Shown: positions 24,905 to 36,454, counted from the stretch's first letter. The stretch: DNA of 64,000 nucleotides from Brachionus manjavacas (GCA_019054805.1 JAHQIY010000010.1:2897501-2961500), one strand, 5' to 3'. Numbers and translations: made by a program. Notes: a model not told the origin generated them from the sequence alone.

Positions 24905-27900
24905 ATGGAAGTAACTGAATCAGAAGGCAGCACTCTGAAAGATAGAACCAACCATCCGGTACGAAGTAAAGAACTGCTGGACGAGCTCATTAACAAAGCC
25001 AAGTTGAACAAAGACGAGCTTGAGCCTTTGGTTCAGCACATTTACTTGTCCGATTCACTTACGGCAAATGAAGAGTACAAGCTGCTTGAATTGGACGAAG
25101 ACAGTCTAAGTTATCTCCTTGAAGGAAACAGCTTGATAATACGCGGAAGTGAAACCGATAATGCCATTTGTTGTACCAGAAATTCAACTTTTTCATTCAA
25201 AGTAGCCGAAATATCCAACCCTCTGTTGATCACCTCCAATTTGTCTCTTTCGGGAAAAAGCGAGCAAACAAGTTCAAACTCTGAAGTCTTATTAATGACA
25301 AATTCCTATTTCTTGATGACCAAAGAAAAACCAAAGCTTCAAAAAATCAAAAACTTGCTTGAGCTCAATCTCTATTGTGGCAAAGCGTACGAGCAGAACA
25401 CTGCTCAAAAGTACACCATCAACCATTTTTTGGATTTTATTCAAGCTAGTGAAGAGGAAGTATACAAATATTTAAATTTTATTCAGGCTTTTCAAATTGA
25501 TGGATACTGGCGATTGTTAGATTTCAAGTATTCAAATCAAATAATGGACAATATAGTCAAAATGATTGAGGAAAAATGTTGGTTGTTTGACAAAATTCCG
25601 GTTAAGGAGATTTACCAAGAGCTCGATTCCATTTATGACATGTAATTATTAAATTTTAAGGATTTATTTAGTTTTTAATTTAAAAATTAATTAATTAAAG
25701 TTCTATATTGAATCAATTTGTGATGTACTATTTTAGTAGAAATGAAGGTGAAAAATTTTATTTAAATTTAAATTTTTTTCAAAAAATTAAAATTAAAATT
25801 TTTTTCATTTTTTAGATGATCCTAATTACTATTCGATAAAGAAAGAAAAAATCATGCATTTTTACGCCGACTCGATTCTGAGAGCTACATTAAAAGTAAG
25901 ATTTTTTTGTCAATTATTTTTAATTAGAATATTTTTTTTGATTAACAGAACATTTTGAATTAAAAAAAACAAAATAAATAAATTTTCGGTTTTTTTAAAT
26001 TGTTTTAGATGACGCATTGAATGTATCACCTAAATAAATACGTGTTGCACTCAGAATTTTTGTCATTAGTCTTTCTTCATCACTATCAACTTTTATGTAA
26101 CATTTTTTTTTGATATAAAAATCCTTCTCAAACATACAAAATATTCTAATATCTAAAAAAATTTTCTCATAATTTTAGCTTACACTTTTTTTATCACTAA
26201 TTAAACTTCATCAGTATAAATTTACTTAAATCTTCATAAAATAAATTTAAATGTATAAAACGGCTTTATTAATATATCAAATGATATCAGCTAATATCAG
26301 GAAAAAAAAATTATTTACATTTTTTTACTTAAAGAAATTCAAATTTTAATTCACCTGATATTATCTGATATCAAATGATAACAGCTGATACGAGAACGGT
26401 TAAAAAAATGATATTAAGTGATTTCAGATGATATGATGTGACAAGTTAATTTCCGGCACTGTAAATGACTTCTTCGAATTCACTTTTCAAATCAAGGATT
26501 TTAGAATTGGTGAAAAAATTACATAATAAATTTGGAAATAGCTCTTATGACAAAATAAGGTATTTTACTAGTAAAGAGTTTTTTTTATAATTTTTTCAAA
26601 TTAAAAAAATTGTTTATTCATAATAATTTTTTAAATACATATGGAATTTTTAGAAAGTAAATTTATATTTGTGATTAAAAAAGGAATTTTAGTTATTTTC
26701 TTTTTTATCAAAATAAGTTAGAATTCAAACAAATTAAAAGAGATTAAAAAACATAAAAATATGATTCATGCATACAAAGAAAACTTTTTGGATTCTTGAT
26801 TATATTAATTTATTGGAATCTATGTGAAAAAAATAATTAATTTTTTTATCAATTAAGCTTTAAAAAAAATTATAAACCTTTAAAAATCTTTCTAAATATA
26901 ATTTTTTTTTAATTTAAATGAATTTTTAGTTTAACATTAATGTAATTGTCGAATATCACCTACTATTGACTCCTGAACATTCTTTGAAAGTTTTTTTAAT
27001 TAATAATTTCATCTTCTAAAGTACTGCTATGATTAACTGTTTTTACGTAAGTTTACGTAATTTTTAGTAAATTTTTGTAAATATAAAAAGGGCCCAAAAA
27101 AACTGAAAAAAATGGCGATTTTTAGGAATTTTTCTCTTTTTTATAGAAAATTAAAAAGAAAATTGAAAAAAAAAATCACGAAATTTTACGTAAATTTTTA
27201 TTATAAAAAACGGGAAAACAATATCGTTTAAAAAAAACACAACTACAATGCAATTTTTAATGATCCGAGCAGGTTCATCACATTATGATTGAACTGAGAT
27301 GTTTTTCCAACACAGTTCAATCATTCTGTGTTGGAAAAACTCTTCGACACCCACTCTTCTGCATTTTACCGCATTATTCAAGATATTAAATAAAACTCAA
27401 ATAATTTTAATATTTTAGTTTTATATATTTAAATTTTTAAAATTTTGTTTTTTTTCACTAAAATTTTTAAATCAGTTTTTTAATTTGCTTTTTTTATTCG
27501 AATATATATTTAATTATCTTTTAGTTTTATTTACAAAAAATTTTGTTTAATTTTTACTAAAAAATATTTAAATTCTAAATCAAATAAAATATTGGATTTT
27601 TCAACGCTAATTTTTTAAAAATCCAGGTAAAGTTTCATCATCTCTGGGCAGAGTTTAACAGACATTTGCAATTCAGTTTCCTCCATGTAATTGCTGGTTT
27701 ACAGCCTTATATAAAGTATATCTTATTTAAGCTTTTTTATCTCAGAATTTAATCAATCGAATCTACTCGATCGACACATTTTCTAGTAGAGAACTAAATG
27801 CTCTATATTCTGAGCTGGTTGTCTTGAAAAAAAAAAAAATTGAAAATTTTTTAGGAAAAAAAAATTGGAAAAATTTTGACATTTTTTAACTTTTTCGGGA

Positions 27901-29795
27901 TCTCCTTTTTTGCAAACCCCTTAACCTATATATTTTTATAAAAATTCTGAAACTAGACAAAATTCTGAACACAATGATGGTTTTACTTTTTTTATTTATT
28001 AAGTTCAAAAATTTTTATAAACGCTCAAAAAGAGTCCATTTTTTAAAAAAAAAATTTTTGAAAATTTTTCAATTATTACTCAAAAAAATAATTTAATTAA
28101 TTATAACAATAAATTTGAACGCTTATTTCAAATGTTTGAATTTAAAACTGATTTCAATCACCCTGTTAAACATGATATTGAAGTTTTGGTAGATAATGCA
28201 ACAACACATACCACCCTAACTGTAAAATTAGACGATTTTAGGTATAAATACAAAATCCAAAACAAATTTTTAGGCATATTTTTCAGGTAGAACTAAGGCA
28301 ACTCATCAACAACATTTAAAAATAACAAATTTATTGTTATAATTAATTAAATTTTTTTTAATTAAATTGGCGCTATTTTGTTTATTTGCTACTTCAGTTC
28401 CTGCAGAAAGTATTTTTTCTTTTGCTGGCTTTATTCAGAATGAAGAAAGAAACAGACTGAGTGCAAAAAATCTGGAAAATTTACTTCTAAAAAGCTTAAT
28501 TCAATCGTTTTAGAAAACAAAAAATAATTTTAAAGATTTTTAAACAATTTTTTAATTTTTATTTAATTTCGTAATTTATTTAATAATTTTTTTAAAATGA
28601 TTTTTCAAGTTTTGTTTGGTTTCGTAAATTACTTATCTTTTAAAAATATCGAATACATTTTTTTTTGCACTTTTGAAATAGATTTTTTCGTTAATCGATT
28701 TATAAAATCGAAAAATATAATTAATTTAACTATTCGACTAACTATTCGAAAACAAAGGGATACTATTGTCCAAAATTTGTTCGATAGTTTTCGATATTTG
28801 TAAAATTTATCAAATTAAGTAAATTAAAATTCTAACAATGATTTTTTGATCGATAAAAATAAGACATTTTCGATAAAGTTAAAATTTCATCGAATGTAGA
28901 TTTAATCGATTTAATCGATTAACGCTTAGTCGATTCACAACCCTAGTATATAAACAGCTTTTGAACTTTTGAATAATTAAATTGATTTTTAAATTTGAGT
29001 CTAAATTTAAAGATATTTTTAATTTGAGTTTTTGTTTAAAATCCATAAAAATAATTGAATTTAAATTCAAATTTGAATCATAGTTCAATCGATTTTGAAT
29101 TTAAAAAAGAAAATAATTTAGCCTTTTTTTGAATTTTTTAAATCGAATAAAATTTTTTAATAAAAGTTTTAAAAACTCTTTTTTCTAAATTAAAAAATTT
29201 AAATAGAATTTATAATTATTTAATTTAATGTTTGAATTTAAATTAGAATTCAAATTTTATTATAAATTTGAATTCAAAATAAATCGAATAATTTGTTCAA
29301 ATCGTCAATTTAATTAAGAACACTACATGTTCCATTCATTCTTTGTCCATGTTCCACTATTACTTGATTATAGCTATTGAACTTCAAACTTAATTAAGCT
29401 TTCTTTAATTTTTAGATGAGATTTTCAGAGTTTCAGGCAATTCTAGAAAAATCACTTCCAAACAATTTCGGCTTGGAATTTGAACTTAAGCTAATACAAG
29501 TAAATAAATAGAAAAAAACAAAAATTTCAAGCCCAAATATTTTCATTAACTAAAGGATCTTTGCTATGTTGACGAACCGTATGTGTACTACCTGAATGTG
29601 TTGGACATGCCAGATGATTTAGAAAAAAGGTTCAAATACTTGTTTGAAAAGCGTAAGAAATGGTCTCAGGAAGAACTAGAGGCCTATGTTCAGGATCTTT
29701 GCTCGAACAATGCTTCAGAGGTAAGCAATGCATTGACAAAATACTGCAGGTCTTACAATCAAAATGGAATAAAATACTTTACTAGTCGTGTGTAA
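24905..29795 (+). CDS. DSCC1: Sister chromatid cohesion protein DCC1 (Ctf18-RFC subunit)
   Basis: DCC1 joins Ctf8 and Ctf18 in the alternative RFC clamp loader that loads PCNA at nuclear replication forks and supports sister-chromatid cohesion. Proposed exons are 24905-25641, 25737-25747 (micro-exon), 25816-25895, 29416-29499 and 29556-29795. The total is 384 codons including the stop, giving 383 aa; human DSCC1 is about 393. Family signatures in order: YKLLELDEDSL, LIIRGSETDNAICCTRNS, a TSN-like SNPLLI, RPKLKK-like KPKLQKIKNLL, IQASEEEV, IDGYWRLLDF, and near the C terminus LPEDN-like MPDDLEKRF, KKWSQEELEAYVQDLC and KYFTSRV. The start ATG has an in-frame TAA four codons upstream. The 3.5-kb intron before the fourth exon holds transposon relics. 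The weakest point is the 11-nt exon; all other junctions are well supported. Confidence 0.92.
25737..25747 (+). CDS. DSCC1: Putative 11-nt micro-exon of DSCC1
   Basis: Exon 1 can only end sensibly at 25641 (donor GTAATT, phase 2), while the next exon (acceptor at 25815) must be entered in phase 1. A direct join gives an immediate stop. TAGAAATGAAG between TATTTTAG and GTGAAA supplies exactly the missing phase shift and reads IRNE into DDPNYY. Inferred from phase and splice sites alone. Confidence 0.55.
26282..26472. mobile_element. Second copy of the ACAGTGCCGG MITE, end-truncated
   Basis: Matches the reverse complement of 9006-9228, including ATTCACCTGATATTATCT and the end ACTTGTCAC/CCGGCACTGT. 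The left terminal repeat of about 30 bp is missing. It lies in a DSCC1 intron. Confidence 0.6.
27017..27273. mobile_element. Mariner-related terminal segment
   Basis: Begins AAGTACTGCTATG, like the ends at 7607 and 14264, and includes TTACGTAAGTTTACGTAA. It ends with ACAATGCAATTTTTAATGAT shared with 24160. No transposase remains. It lies in a DSCC1 intron. Confidence 0.45.
28110..28945 (+). pseudogene. Transposase relic with hAT dimerisation segment
   Basis: 28133-28245 reads FKTDFNHPVKHDIEVLVDNA then TTHTTLTVKLDDFRYK, a DDE-like VDNAxxH signature. Further on, 28375-28512 reads LFATSVPAESIFSFAG then NRLSAKNLENLLL, the hAT C-terminal dimerisation signature, in another frame. AATCGATT-rich sequence and ACAACCCTAG at 28940 could be the right end (hAT ends often read TAGGGTTG). 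It lies in a DSCC1 intron. Confidence 0.5.
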
Positions 29796-29963
29796 ATAAT
29801 TAATTTAAAAAAAAGCATATTTAAATTTTTACTTTAATCAATTAAAATCTTTTCAAACAAAAAATTTTTTAAAATATTTTATTTTTTTTTGTACTTGGCT
29901 TAAATATCAAGTAAAAGATAGAAAATTTCGATTGGCATCAAATCGAATTTTTAATAGATAAAG

Positions 29964-30668
29964 ATGCAGCATGTAGACCAGAGTTTAATTGAGGAGAAAA
30001 TTTACTTGAACCTGTTGGATGACGTGATATTTGGACTAATGTTACAGATACACCGGGCGGCAAAGTTGGACTACTTATTTCTGTTCGATTCAGAACAAGA
30101 TTCGATGGAAGACAAGGAACAGGAGTTCTATGATGAGAGTGATGTGTTGGGCATATTTAGCGGAGAGAACAAAGTGGCCAGTGTGGGACGGAATGGTCAA
30201 AATTCAATTTTGTTAAAATATGAATGTGTATGTCCAAATTGTGAGCGAAGTCTGGCAGCGATTCGCTTTGCGCCTCATTTGGAGAAATGTATGGGAATGG
30301 GTCGGAGCAGTTCGAGAATAGCAACCAGACGAATAGCCAACTACAACGGAGGCGATGATCTTGATCAACTGATCGAATCCACGGGTCTTATACCCAATCC
30401 AGCATACCAAAAGTCAGCGACAAACCAGCAGCAGGACGATGATCTAATGTCTATCATTAATGCAGTGGCCACGGCAAACAGCGAAGGCATCAATCCTTCG
30501 TCCTCCTCTTCGTCGTTGATTGATATTGAAGTTTCCAGCAGTTCGTCCTCATCGGTTTCCAACAATCAGCAGAGTTTGAGACCACCAAGTGCCAAAAAAA
30601 AACGCTTGCAGCCAAAATTGAGTAAAAGTGGCTCTTCACAAAATCAGCTGAATAAAAATAATCTATAG
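29964..30668 (+). CDS. Sgf11/ATXN7L3-type subunit of the SAGA deubiquitinase module
   Basis: Sgf11 links the ubiquitin protease Nonstop/USP22 to SAGA and activates removal of ubiquitin from histone H2B. This is one 234-aa exon. Residues 8-40 (EEKIYLNLLDDVIFGLMLQIHRA) match the family's N-terminal helix that packs on the module. Residues 88-125 form the Sgf11 zinc finger, with Cys90, Cys93, His105 and Cys109 in CPNCERSLAAIRFAPHLEKC, followed by the diagnostic GMGRSSSRIATRRIAN. The rest is low complexity, Ser-rich, with a Lys-rich end. There is no second SCA7-type zinc domain as in vertebrate ATXN7L3, so the architecture is closer to fly Sgf11. An in-frame TAG six bases upstream fixes the ATG. 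It starts 168 bp after DSCC1 on the same strand. Confidence 0.93.
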   Translation: MQHVDQSLIEEKIYLNLLDDVIFGLMLQIHRAAKLDYLFLFDSEQDSMEDKEQEFYDESDVLGIFSGENKVASVGRNGQNSILLKYECVCPNCERSLAAIRFAPHLEKCMGMGRSSSRIATRRIANYNGGDDLDQLIESTGLIPNPAYQKSATNQQQDDDLMSIINAVATANSEGINPSSSSSSLIDIEVSSSSSSSVSNNQQSLRPPSAKKKRLQPKLSKSGSSQNQLNKNNL

Positions 30669-30765
30669 TGTTTTTAAAATAATTTTTAATTTTATTTAAT
30701 AGAACCTGTCAAAAATTGCTCAACACAAAAATTCGGTTTCCTTATTTTAAATTTATTGAAGCTTA

Positions 30766-30771
30766 AATAAA
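30766..30771 (+). terminator. poly(A) signal, Sgf11-like gene
   Basis: AATAAA 97 nt after the stop codon. No AATAAA lies in the 168-bp gap between DSCC1 and this gene. Confidence 0.45.
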
Positions 30772-30924
30772 AATTGATTTCTTATTTTAATAATTTTCCT
30801 TTGATTTTTTTTGATTAATTATAATAAACTAAAATTAAAAAATTAATTAGAAATTTTTTATTTTAAAAATAATATGGTTTAATTTTTTGTAAATTGAGTG
30901 TAAGTCAAAATTTATAAAGAAAAA

Positions 30925-31410
30925 AACAAGATTTCCGGGTATAGTCAGTTAGGTTAATTATTTTTATAAATTGAATTAATATCTTTTTTAGGAGAAGCAA
31001 ATTTAAAAGTTCCAAAAAAAAGAAAAAATTTAATCATTAAGTGAGAATAAAAAAAATTCGAAATATAAAAAAACATCTTTAGAAAATTGAATAAAAAATA
31101 TGCTTCATATGCTACTGGAATTAGTAAAATTTGCGAAAAAGATCAATATATGTTCCTCAAAGTCAAACACTTTTGAAGGGTGAAAAATTAATCTCAAATT
31201 TCCTTCATTTTTATTATTTATATTTAAAACCATAAATTTAATTTGAGAGCGGACTTGGGTATTTGAGATTTTTGAAATGGTAATACTAGCCCAACTGGAT
31301 TAAACCAAATGCTTTTTCTAAAGCTCTTTCAAATAAACTCAAATTAAATAAATTCAAATTAACTTCAATTGTTTATATTTATATCAGTTTCGAGAATTCT
31401 ATATTAATAT
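30925..31410 (+). mobile_element. Merlin-like (ISXO2-type) element relic
   Basis: About 31115-31200 encodes GISKICEKDQYMFLKVKHF. The parallel copy at 49170-49250 reads GVGKICEIDESMFS, close to the EIDES motif of IS1016/Merlin (ISXO2-like) transposases. Both share GGTNTAxTCAGTTAxGTxAA at one end and CCAAATGCTTTTTCTAAAGC further on. The element is broken. Confidence 0.4.
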
Positions 31411-31469
31411 AATATAAATATAATATATATAATATTTTAATTGAATTCTCGTGTGCAAATTAGTGCAAC

Positions 31470-31726
31470 ACAATTGAAGTTAATTTATTTATGTTGCACT
31501 ACAAATTTATTGGAATCACTTGATCTAATAACAAGTTTCTTGAGCGAAGGTAATTGTATAGATGTTCTTTTTACAGATTATTGCAAAGCGTTCGATAAAG
31601 TTTCACATCGTAAGTTACTATTAAAACTAAAAAAGTATGGAATTGATGGTCCTATCCTTAATTGGATAACTGACTTTTTATCTGATAGAATGAAACGAGT
31701 TGTTCTTGGTGAATCAAAACCAGCCT
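31470..31726 (+). pseudogene. LINE reverse-transcriptase fragment, inverted duplicate
   Basis: Encodes LLESLDLITSFLSEGNCIDV, LFTDYCKAFDKVSHRKLLL and GIDGPILNWITDFLSDRMK. The same protein stretch is encoded on the opposite strand at about 32540-32790 with few changes. At 31727 it abuts the 3' end of that minus-strand copy. Confidence 0.75.
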
Positions 31727-34330
31727 GGGTACAATTCTATTTTTCAAAAACACGTCTCGTGGCGTACACTTTCTACTTATTTCACGAAGCGCAACTTTTC
31801 TGTGCAAATTTAAAACCATATTTTGAATTAACCGACTCGTAGTTATGGACTATCTTATATATTTGAATAAGATCACCCCTAAAGAGTCTCTCTTCTAGAG
31901 TTGTCAAAGAGAGAGCCTTCAGTCTTTCAGGAAAAGTTAGGTTCTTTAATCCAGCGACAAGCTCGGTTGCTCTTTCTTGAATCTTTTCAATTCGAGTTAT
32001 ATCTTGTTTCTAATCCGGTGACCAAACACTAACGGCATATCCTAAGTGTGGACGAACCAGTGTCAGGTAGAGCAGACGAAAAGCATTCTTACTAAGATTC
32101 TTAAGACATTTTCTAATTACCCAATCATGCTGTTTGCCTTGTTGACTGCTGTGTTCACATTAAATCACAAAAGCATTGACCATTTTAAATCACTTGTTAC
32201 GCAGACACCAAAATCACACGCAGACCTTCTCACCTTGGCTAACCGAGAGAGCACTAAGAACTCCATCCGTATCATGCATAAAATACTTGAAATTTTTATT
32301 CTTTGACCCAAAATGAATAATTATACACTTTTTGAGGTTTAACTGCACCTCCCAAATTCGCGACCATTGTTCAATTTTAAAAATGTAGTTTTGAAGAGTA
32401 GAGGTAAGCACTACAGAAGGCTTATAAATGTTGAAAATTTTGTTGTCATCAGCATACATTCTACACTCTGACTCAAGAACTTCCGTAAAATCATTAATTT
32501 AATTAATGAACAACAGTGGACCCAAAACGGATCCTTGAGGTACACCACTGGTTACATTTGCCCAGGCTGATTTTGATTCACCAAGAACAACTCGTTTCAT
32601 TCTATCAGATAAAAAGTCAGTTATCCAATTAAGGATAGGACCATCAATTCCATACTTTTTTAGTTTTAATAGTAACTTACGATGTGAAACTTTATCGAAC
32701 GCTTTGCAATAATCTGTAAAAAGAACATCTATACAATTACCTTCGCTCAAGGAACTTGTTACTAGATCAAGTGATTCCAATAAATTTGTAGTGCAACGTT
32801 TGTTAGGAACAAAGCCATGTTGAACATTCGTAACTAATAAGACTTTGCTTTATTATCTTCTCTAACATTTTGCAGAGTAAACAAGTTAGGGAGACAGGTC
32901 GATAATTTCCTACATCAGTTCTTGCTCCATTTTTGTAAAGAGGTGTGAGATTTGCAAGTTTCCATATTCTCGGTACATATCCTCTTCAATAGACCTCTTG
33001 AAAAGAATCGATATCGGTAGGGTCTGACAATCGGCATTATTCTTTAAGAAGTTTGAATCTATTTCACCTGGACCGATCGATTTGGATACATCTAAATTTT
33101 CAAGAAAATCTTTAGTAGTATTTGGAAAAATCTTTTCTTCAATGTTAGAATAAAATATCTATGATGTCCTGGATTCGAAGACAGGAGATTAAAGACTGAA
33201 GGGTTGTATAAATACCGATTTTTAATAGTCATTGAGCGTATTTGCTACTTCCAAGGAATTAGAAGATAAATTTCCATCAATTTTTAGGGATTTTAATTAT
33301 GTTATTGAGCTTTTCTTGGCCATTTATGTACTTATAAACTCCGTAAACTCTTATAAACTCTTTTTGGGTTAGACTTAATCTTCTTCAAAATAGAAGATTC
33401 TAAAATGGACTTGGCTTTTTTGATCACTGCATTACATCTATCTCGACATAGTTTATACTCATTCATCAATCTTTTTGACTTCCAACCTAAGCTAGTATAT
33501 CGTTTCCAAAGATTGACCTTTACCTAACGGCACTCTTCACTTCCTTGTTAAACCAAGGGGGTTGTTTTTTCGTTTTGACATTGTTAATGGTTGGAAAAAC
33601 TGCTACAAAGACTTCCCTTGCTATTCTATATTAATCGTAAAAAATTTTATAAATTTCTTCAAAGGTTTTACTCCCAAGTACAGAGAACAAATCAATAACA
33701 TTGAAGAATTCTTTTGTTGACTTGTAATCAGCTTGTTTAAAATTGTATCTTCTTGAGAAAAACTTTTCTCTCCTTTTTTCATTTACCACAAGATATTCCC
33801 ACACAAGACTTAAGTGACCTTGATTCACACACCCATCAGTATTCTGAAAACATCAGTATTAGGTTGACAATCAGACGACCATCAAATCTTGGGGAAGTTA
33901 AAATCTCCACACAAAAAGGTCCACGAATAAAAAACCCGACTCCTGAAGACTTTTAGCCCTCTTCAGTGAGTTTCATATTTGAGTTATTTTGTGACAAAGC
34001 GGCGGTCTATAAATACAACCATCAAGTATTTTTTCTTTGCCAAGTGAAATAGACACCCAGACATGCTCAATGGAAGAATCAGACAAAGTATCATCCTCTA
34101 CTTCCGTAATAGTTAAAGAATTTTTGAAATAAATACATACACCACCACCATTTCAAAATTCTCGGTTTTTAAATAGACAATCATAATTTTGAATCCTGAT
34201 AACGTCTGTAAGGCTTTTAAACCAAGTTTCACAAAGAAAGAGTAGATCTGGATCAAAATGTTCAGTTATGGCTTACACCTTACTTAATTTGTTTCGTAAA
34301 GACGTAGGATTTGTAAAGTAACATTTTAAA
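31727..34330 (-). pseudogene. Non-LTR retrotransposon (endonuclease plus reverse transcriptase), decayed
   Basis: Minus strand, 5' to 3': DPDLLFLCETWFKSLTDVIR and GGGVCIYFKNSLTITEVEDD then LDGCIYRPP (APE-type endonuclease, 34270-33985). Next DYCKAFDKVSHRKLL and SGVPQGSVLGPLLFIN (polymerase, 32780-32500), then CRMYADDNKIF (catalytic YADD, about 32460), NLKKCIIIHFGSKN, RPHLGYAVSVWSPD, and QERATELVAGLKNLTFPERL (about 31970). Frames are broken by stops. Different family from the LINEs with the GAGC hairpin. Confidence 0.8.
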
Positions 34331-34393
34331 CTACTTACCGGGGTATCCTATTTGTAGTTTAAGTTCTCAATGTTTTGTTTGATCATCGTTGAC

Positions 34394-34998
34394 TAGTGTT
34401 GGCAATCGATTATCAATAATCGATTCAACAATCGACTAACATTAAATCAATTAATTTCTTTTGGTTGATTTTTAAATCGATTAATTTTTTTTAGTCGATA
34501 ATTTATTCGATTTATTTATTTTAGTCGATTAAATAATCGATTTGAAAATCGATTGATTTTTTCTTGTTTAATTTAGAGTTTCTAATATATCTCGTAATTT
34601 AAAATTAGGAATTTGAAAGACATGTTTTTTTAATTAATAAAGATTTTTTAATTGATTTAAAATTTCAAAATAAAAGCGAAAATTGCAATTTAACGATTTA
34701 TTTAGAAAATAATTTTATTCGTAATATAAAACAAGATTAAAATTATAAAAATTAAAAATTTGAAACGATTTAAAATATAAAAAAAATTCTAAATTCTAAA
34801 TTCTAAATTTTAGAAAATAAATAGTAAACAAGAAAATATCAATCGATTTTTAAACCGATTTAATAGTTGAATATAAAAAAAGAAATAATTAATCAATTTA
34901 ATAATCGACTAAAAAGAATTAATCGATTTAATAATCGACTAAAAAAATTAGTCGACTTATTAAATTTGTCAATCGATTGGAGTCGATTGCCAACACTG
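34394..34998. mobile_element. hAT-type MITE with 8-bp target duplication
   Basis: Ends TAGTGTTGGCAATCGA and TCGATTGCCAACACTG (inverted repeat CAGTGTTGGCAATCGA), flanked by the direct 8-mer TCGTTGAC at 34386-34393 and 34999-35006. The interior is filled with AATCGATT/AGTCGATT motifs near both ends and has no coding capacity. Inserted into or beside the LINE 5' end. Confidence 0.8.
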
Positions 34999-35752
34999 TC
35001 GTTGACAAATCCGTTTCGTTGTTGACATAATCTTGAAAAATTTTTATTGCGGTCTCAACTTTAGACTTTTTCATATTCAGTTTAAAGAAAATTTAAATTA
35101 ATCGCAATAATCAATTTTATCCAAAATACCTTTTTTAAGTGTTTTGGGTATGCGTATGGTGTTAGGTAACTTCAATAAAAATATACCAATTTTTTTTTTT
35201 TTTAAATTGGAATGTTTAAAAAGGTGTAGGTGGTGTAGGTGTTTGGTGTTGGTGTACTGGATACCAACATCATAAGCATACTCCTTAAAATTTAGTGTAT
35301 CAACAACTGAAAATATCTAAGGAACTAAAAAATCTATCAAAAGATCTAAATCATTAAAAAATTTACTTAATTTAAAAAAACTTCTAATTTTAAAATTAAA
35401 AAATTATCAATTTTTATTTCGCATTGAGTGAAATAAATCGATTCTTTCTATTTCCTATTTCTTTATATTTTATCTTATTTTCAATTTTATTGGCCGAACT
35501 TAAAAAAAAAATTCTAGTCAAGTCAAGTTAATTACTTTGACCTAAATTTTGTGATATAAAAAATATTAAGTTATTTTCGATATACTCGGTCCGTTCTCAG
35601 GCTTTATATCGTTTGAGCCAAAATTAAAATAGCATATTGCTTTATTTAGTTTATTTAATATTAAAAAAAATGTTTTGAGTGATAAAACTACTTTCACCAT
35701 TGGTATTTAAAATTTTATAGAGGTGTCCATAAAAAAATTCTTTAAATTAATT

Positions 35753-36390
35753 GGGTCTTGTCCAAAATGTAAACACTTGATCACAAAAAATGTGATTTTA
35801 ATAATGGTGGTTTTGTGAACAAGACTGATCACCAAATCAATTATCTCACAATATGTGATCAAAAATATAAAAAACAAAATTAAGGAAAATACTTTTGTGA
35901 TCAATGTTTTTATTTATGTGATCAAAGATTCATTTAAAGTTTTATAAAGAAAAAAATTAACTTGAAATTTAACTGTGTTTTTTAGCCACCGCGTTCGTTC
36001 TTCATCAAATCCTAACATATTACTAAACTGTTCCTCTGTATCAATTGTGATCAAAGTGGAGAAGAATTGAATCAACTGTATTTGAAACAATCAACTCGGC
36101 AGCCCAAGATCGAATGGCAGCCAAAATTATACGAATCGGCTTTTTAAACAATGAAAAAAACGAGTCCTTAAAGATTGATTTATATGTTCCACATGAACTA
36201 CATGGCCATGAAATAATGGCATTCTTGGAATTAGTAAATCTTTTACTTTGCTTCAAATTCATTACTCATTTGATCACATATTGTGTGATCATCGATTTGG
36301 TGATCAGTCTTGTTCACATAACCAGTATTATTGTATTAGTAAAATGATCACATTTTTTGTGATCAAGTGATCACATATTGAACAAGACTC
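35753..36390. mobile_element. hAT-type MITE with GATCAC-rich inverted repeats
   Basis: Direct 8-mer AATTAATT at 35745-35752 and 36391-36398. The ends GGGTCTTGTCC and GAACAAGACTC are inverted, and the arms are about 110 bp (CACTTGATCACAAAAAATGTG; GAACAAGACTGATCACCAAA). The middle (about 35980-36250) is unrelated and non-repetitive, with no recognised protein. Degraded relatives lie at 42393-42446 and 43990-44075. Confidence 0.75.
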
Positions 36391-36454
36391 AATTAATTAG
36401 ATTAATTAGAATTTGTAAGAGAAATTTGAAATGTTGCATAACAAAAACAGTTGT

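Noticed and set aside
25642..25815. Direct splice of DSCC1 exon 1 to the exon at 25816
   Set aside because: Gives an immediate stop; the 11-nt exon repairs the frame.
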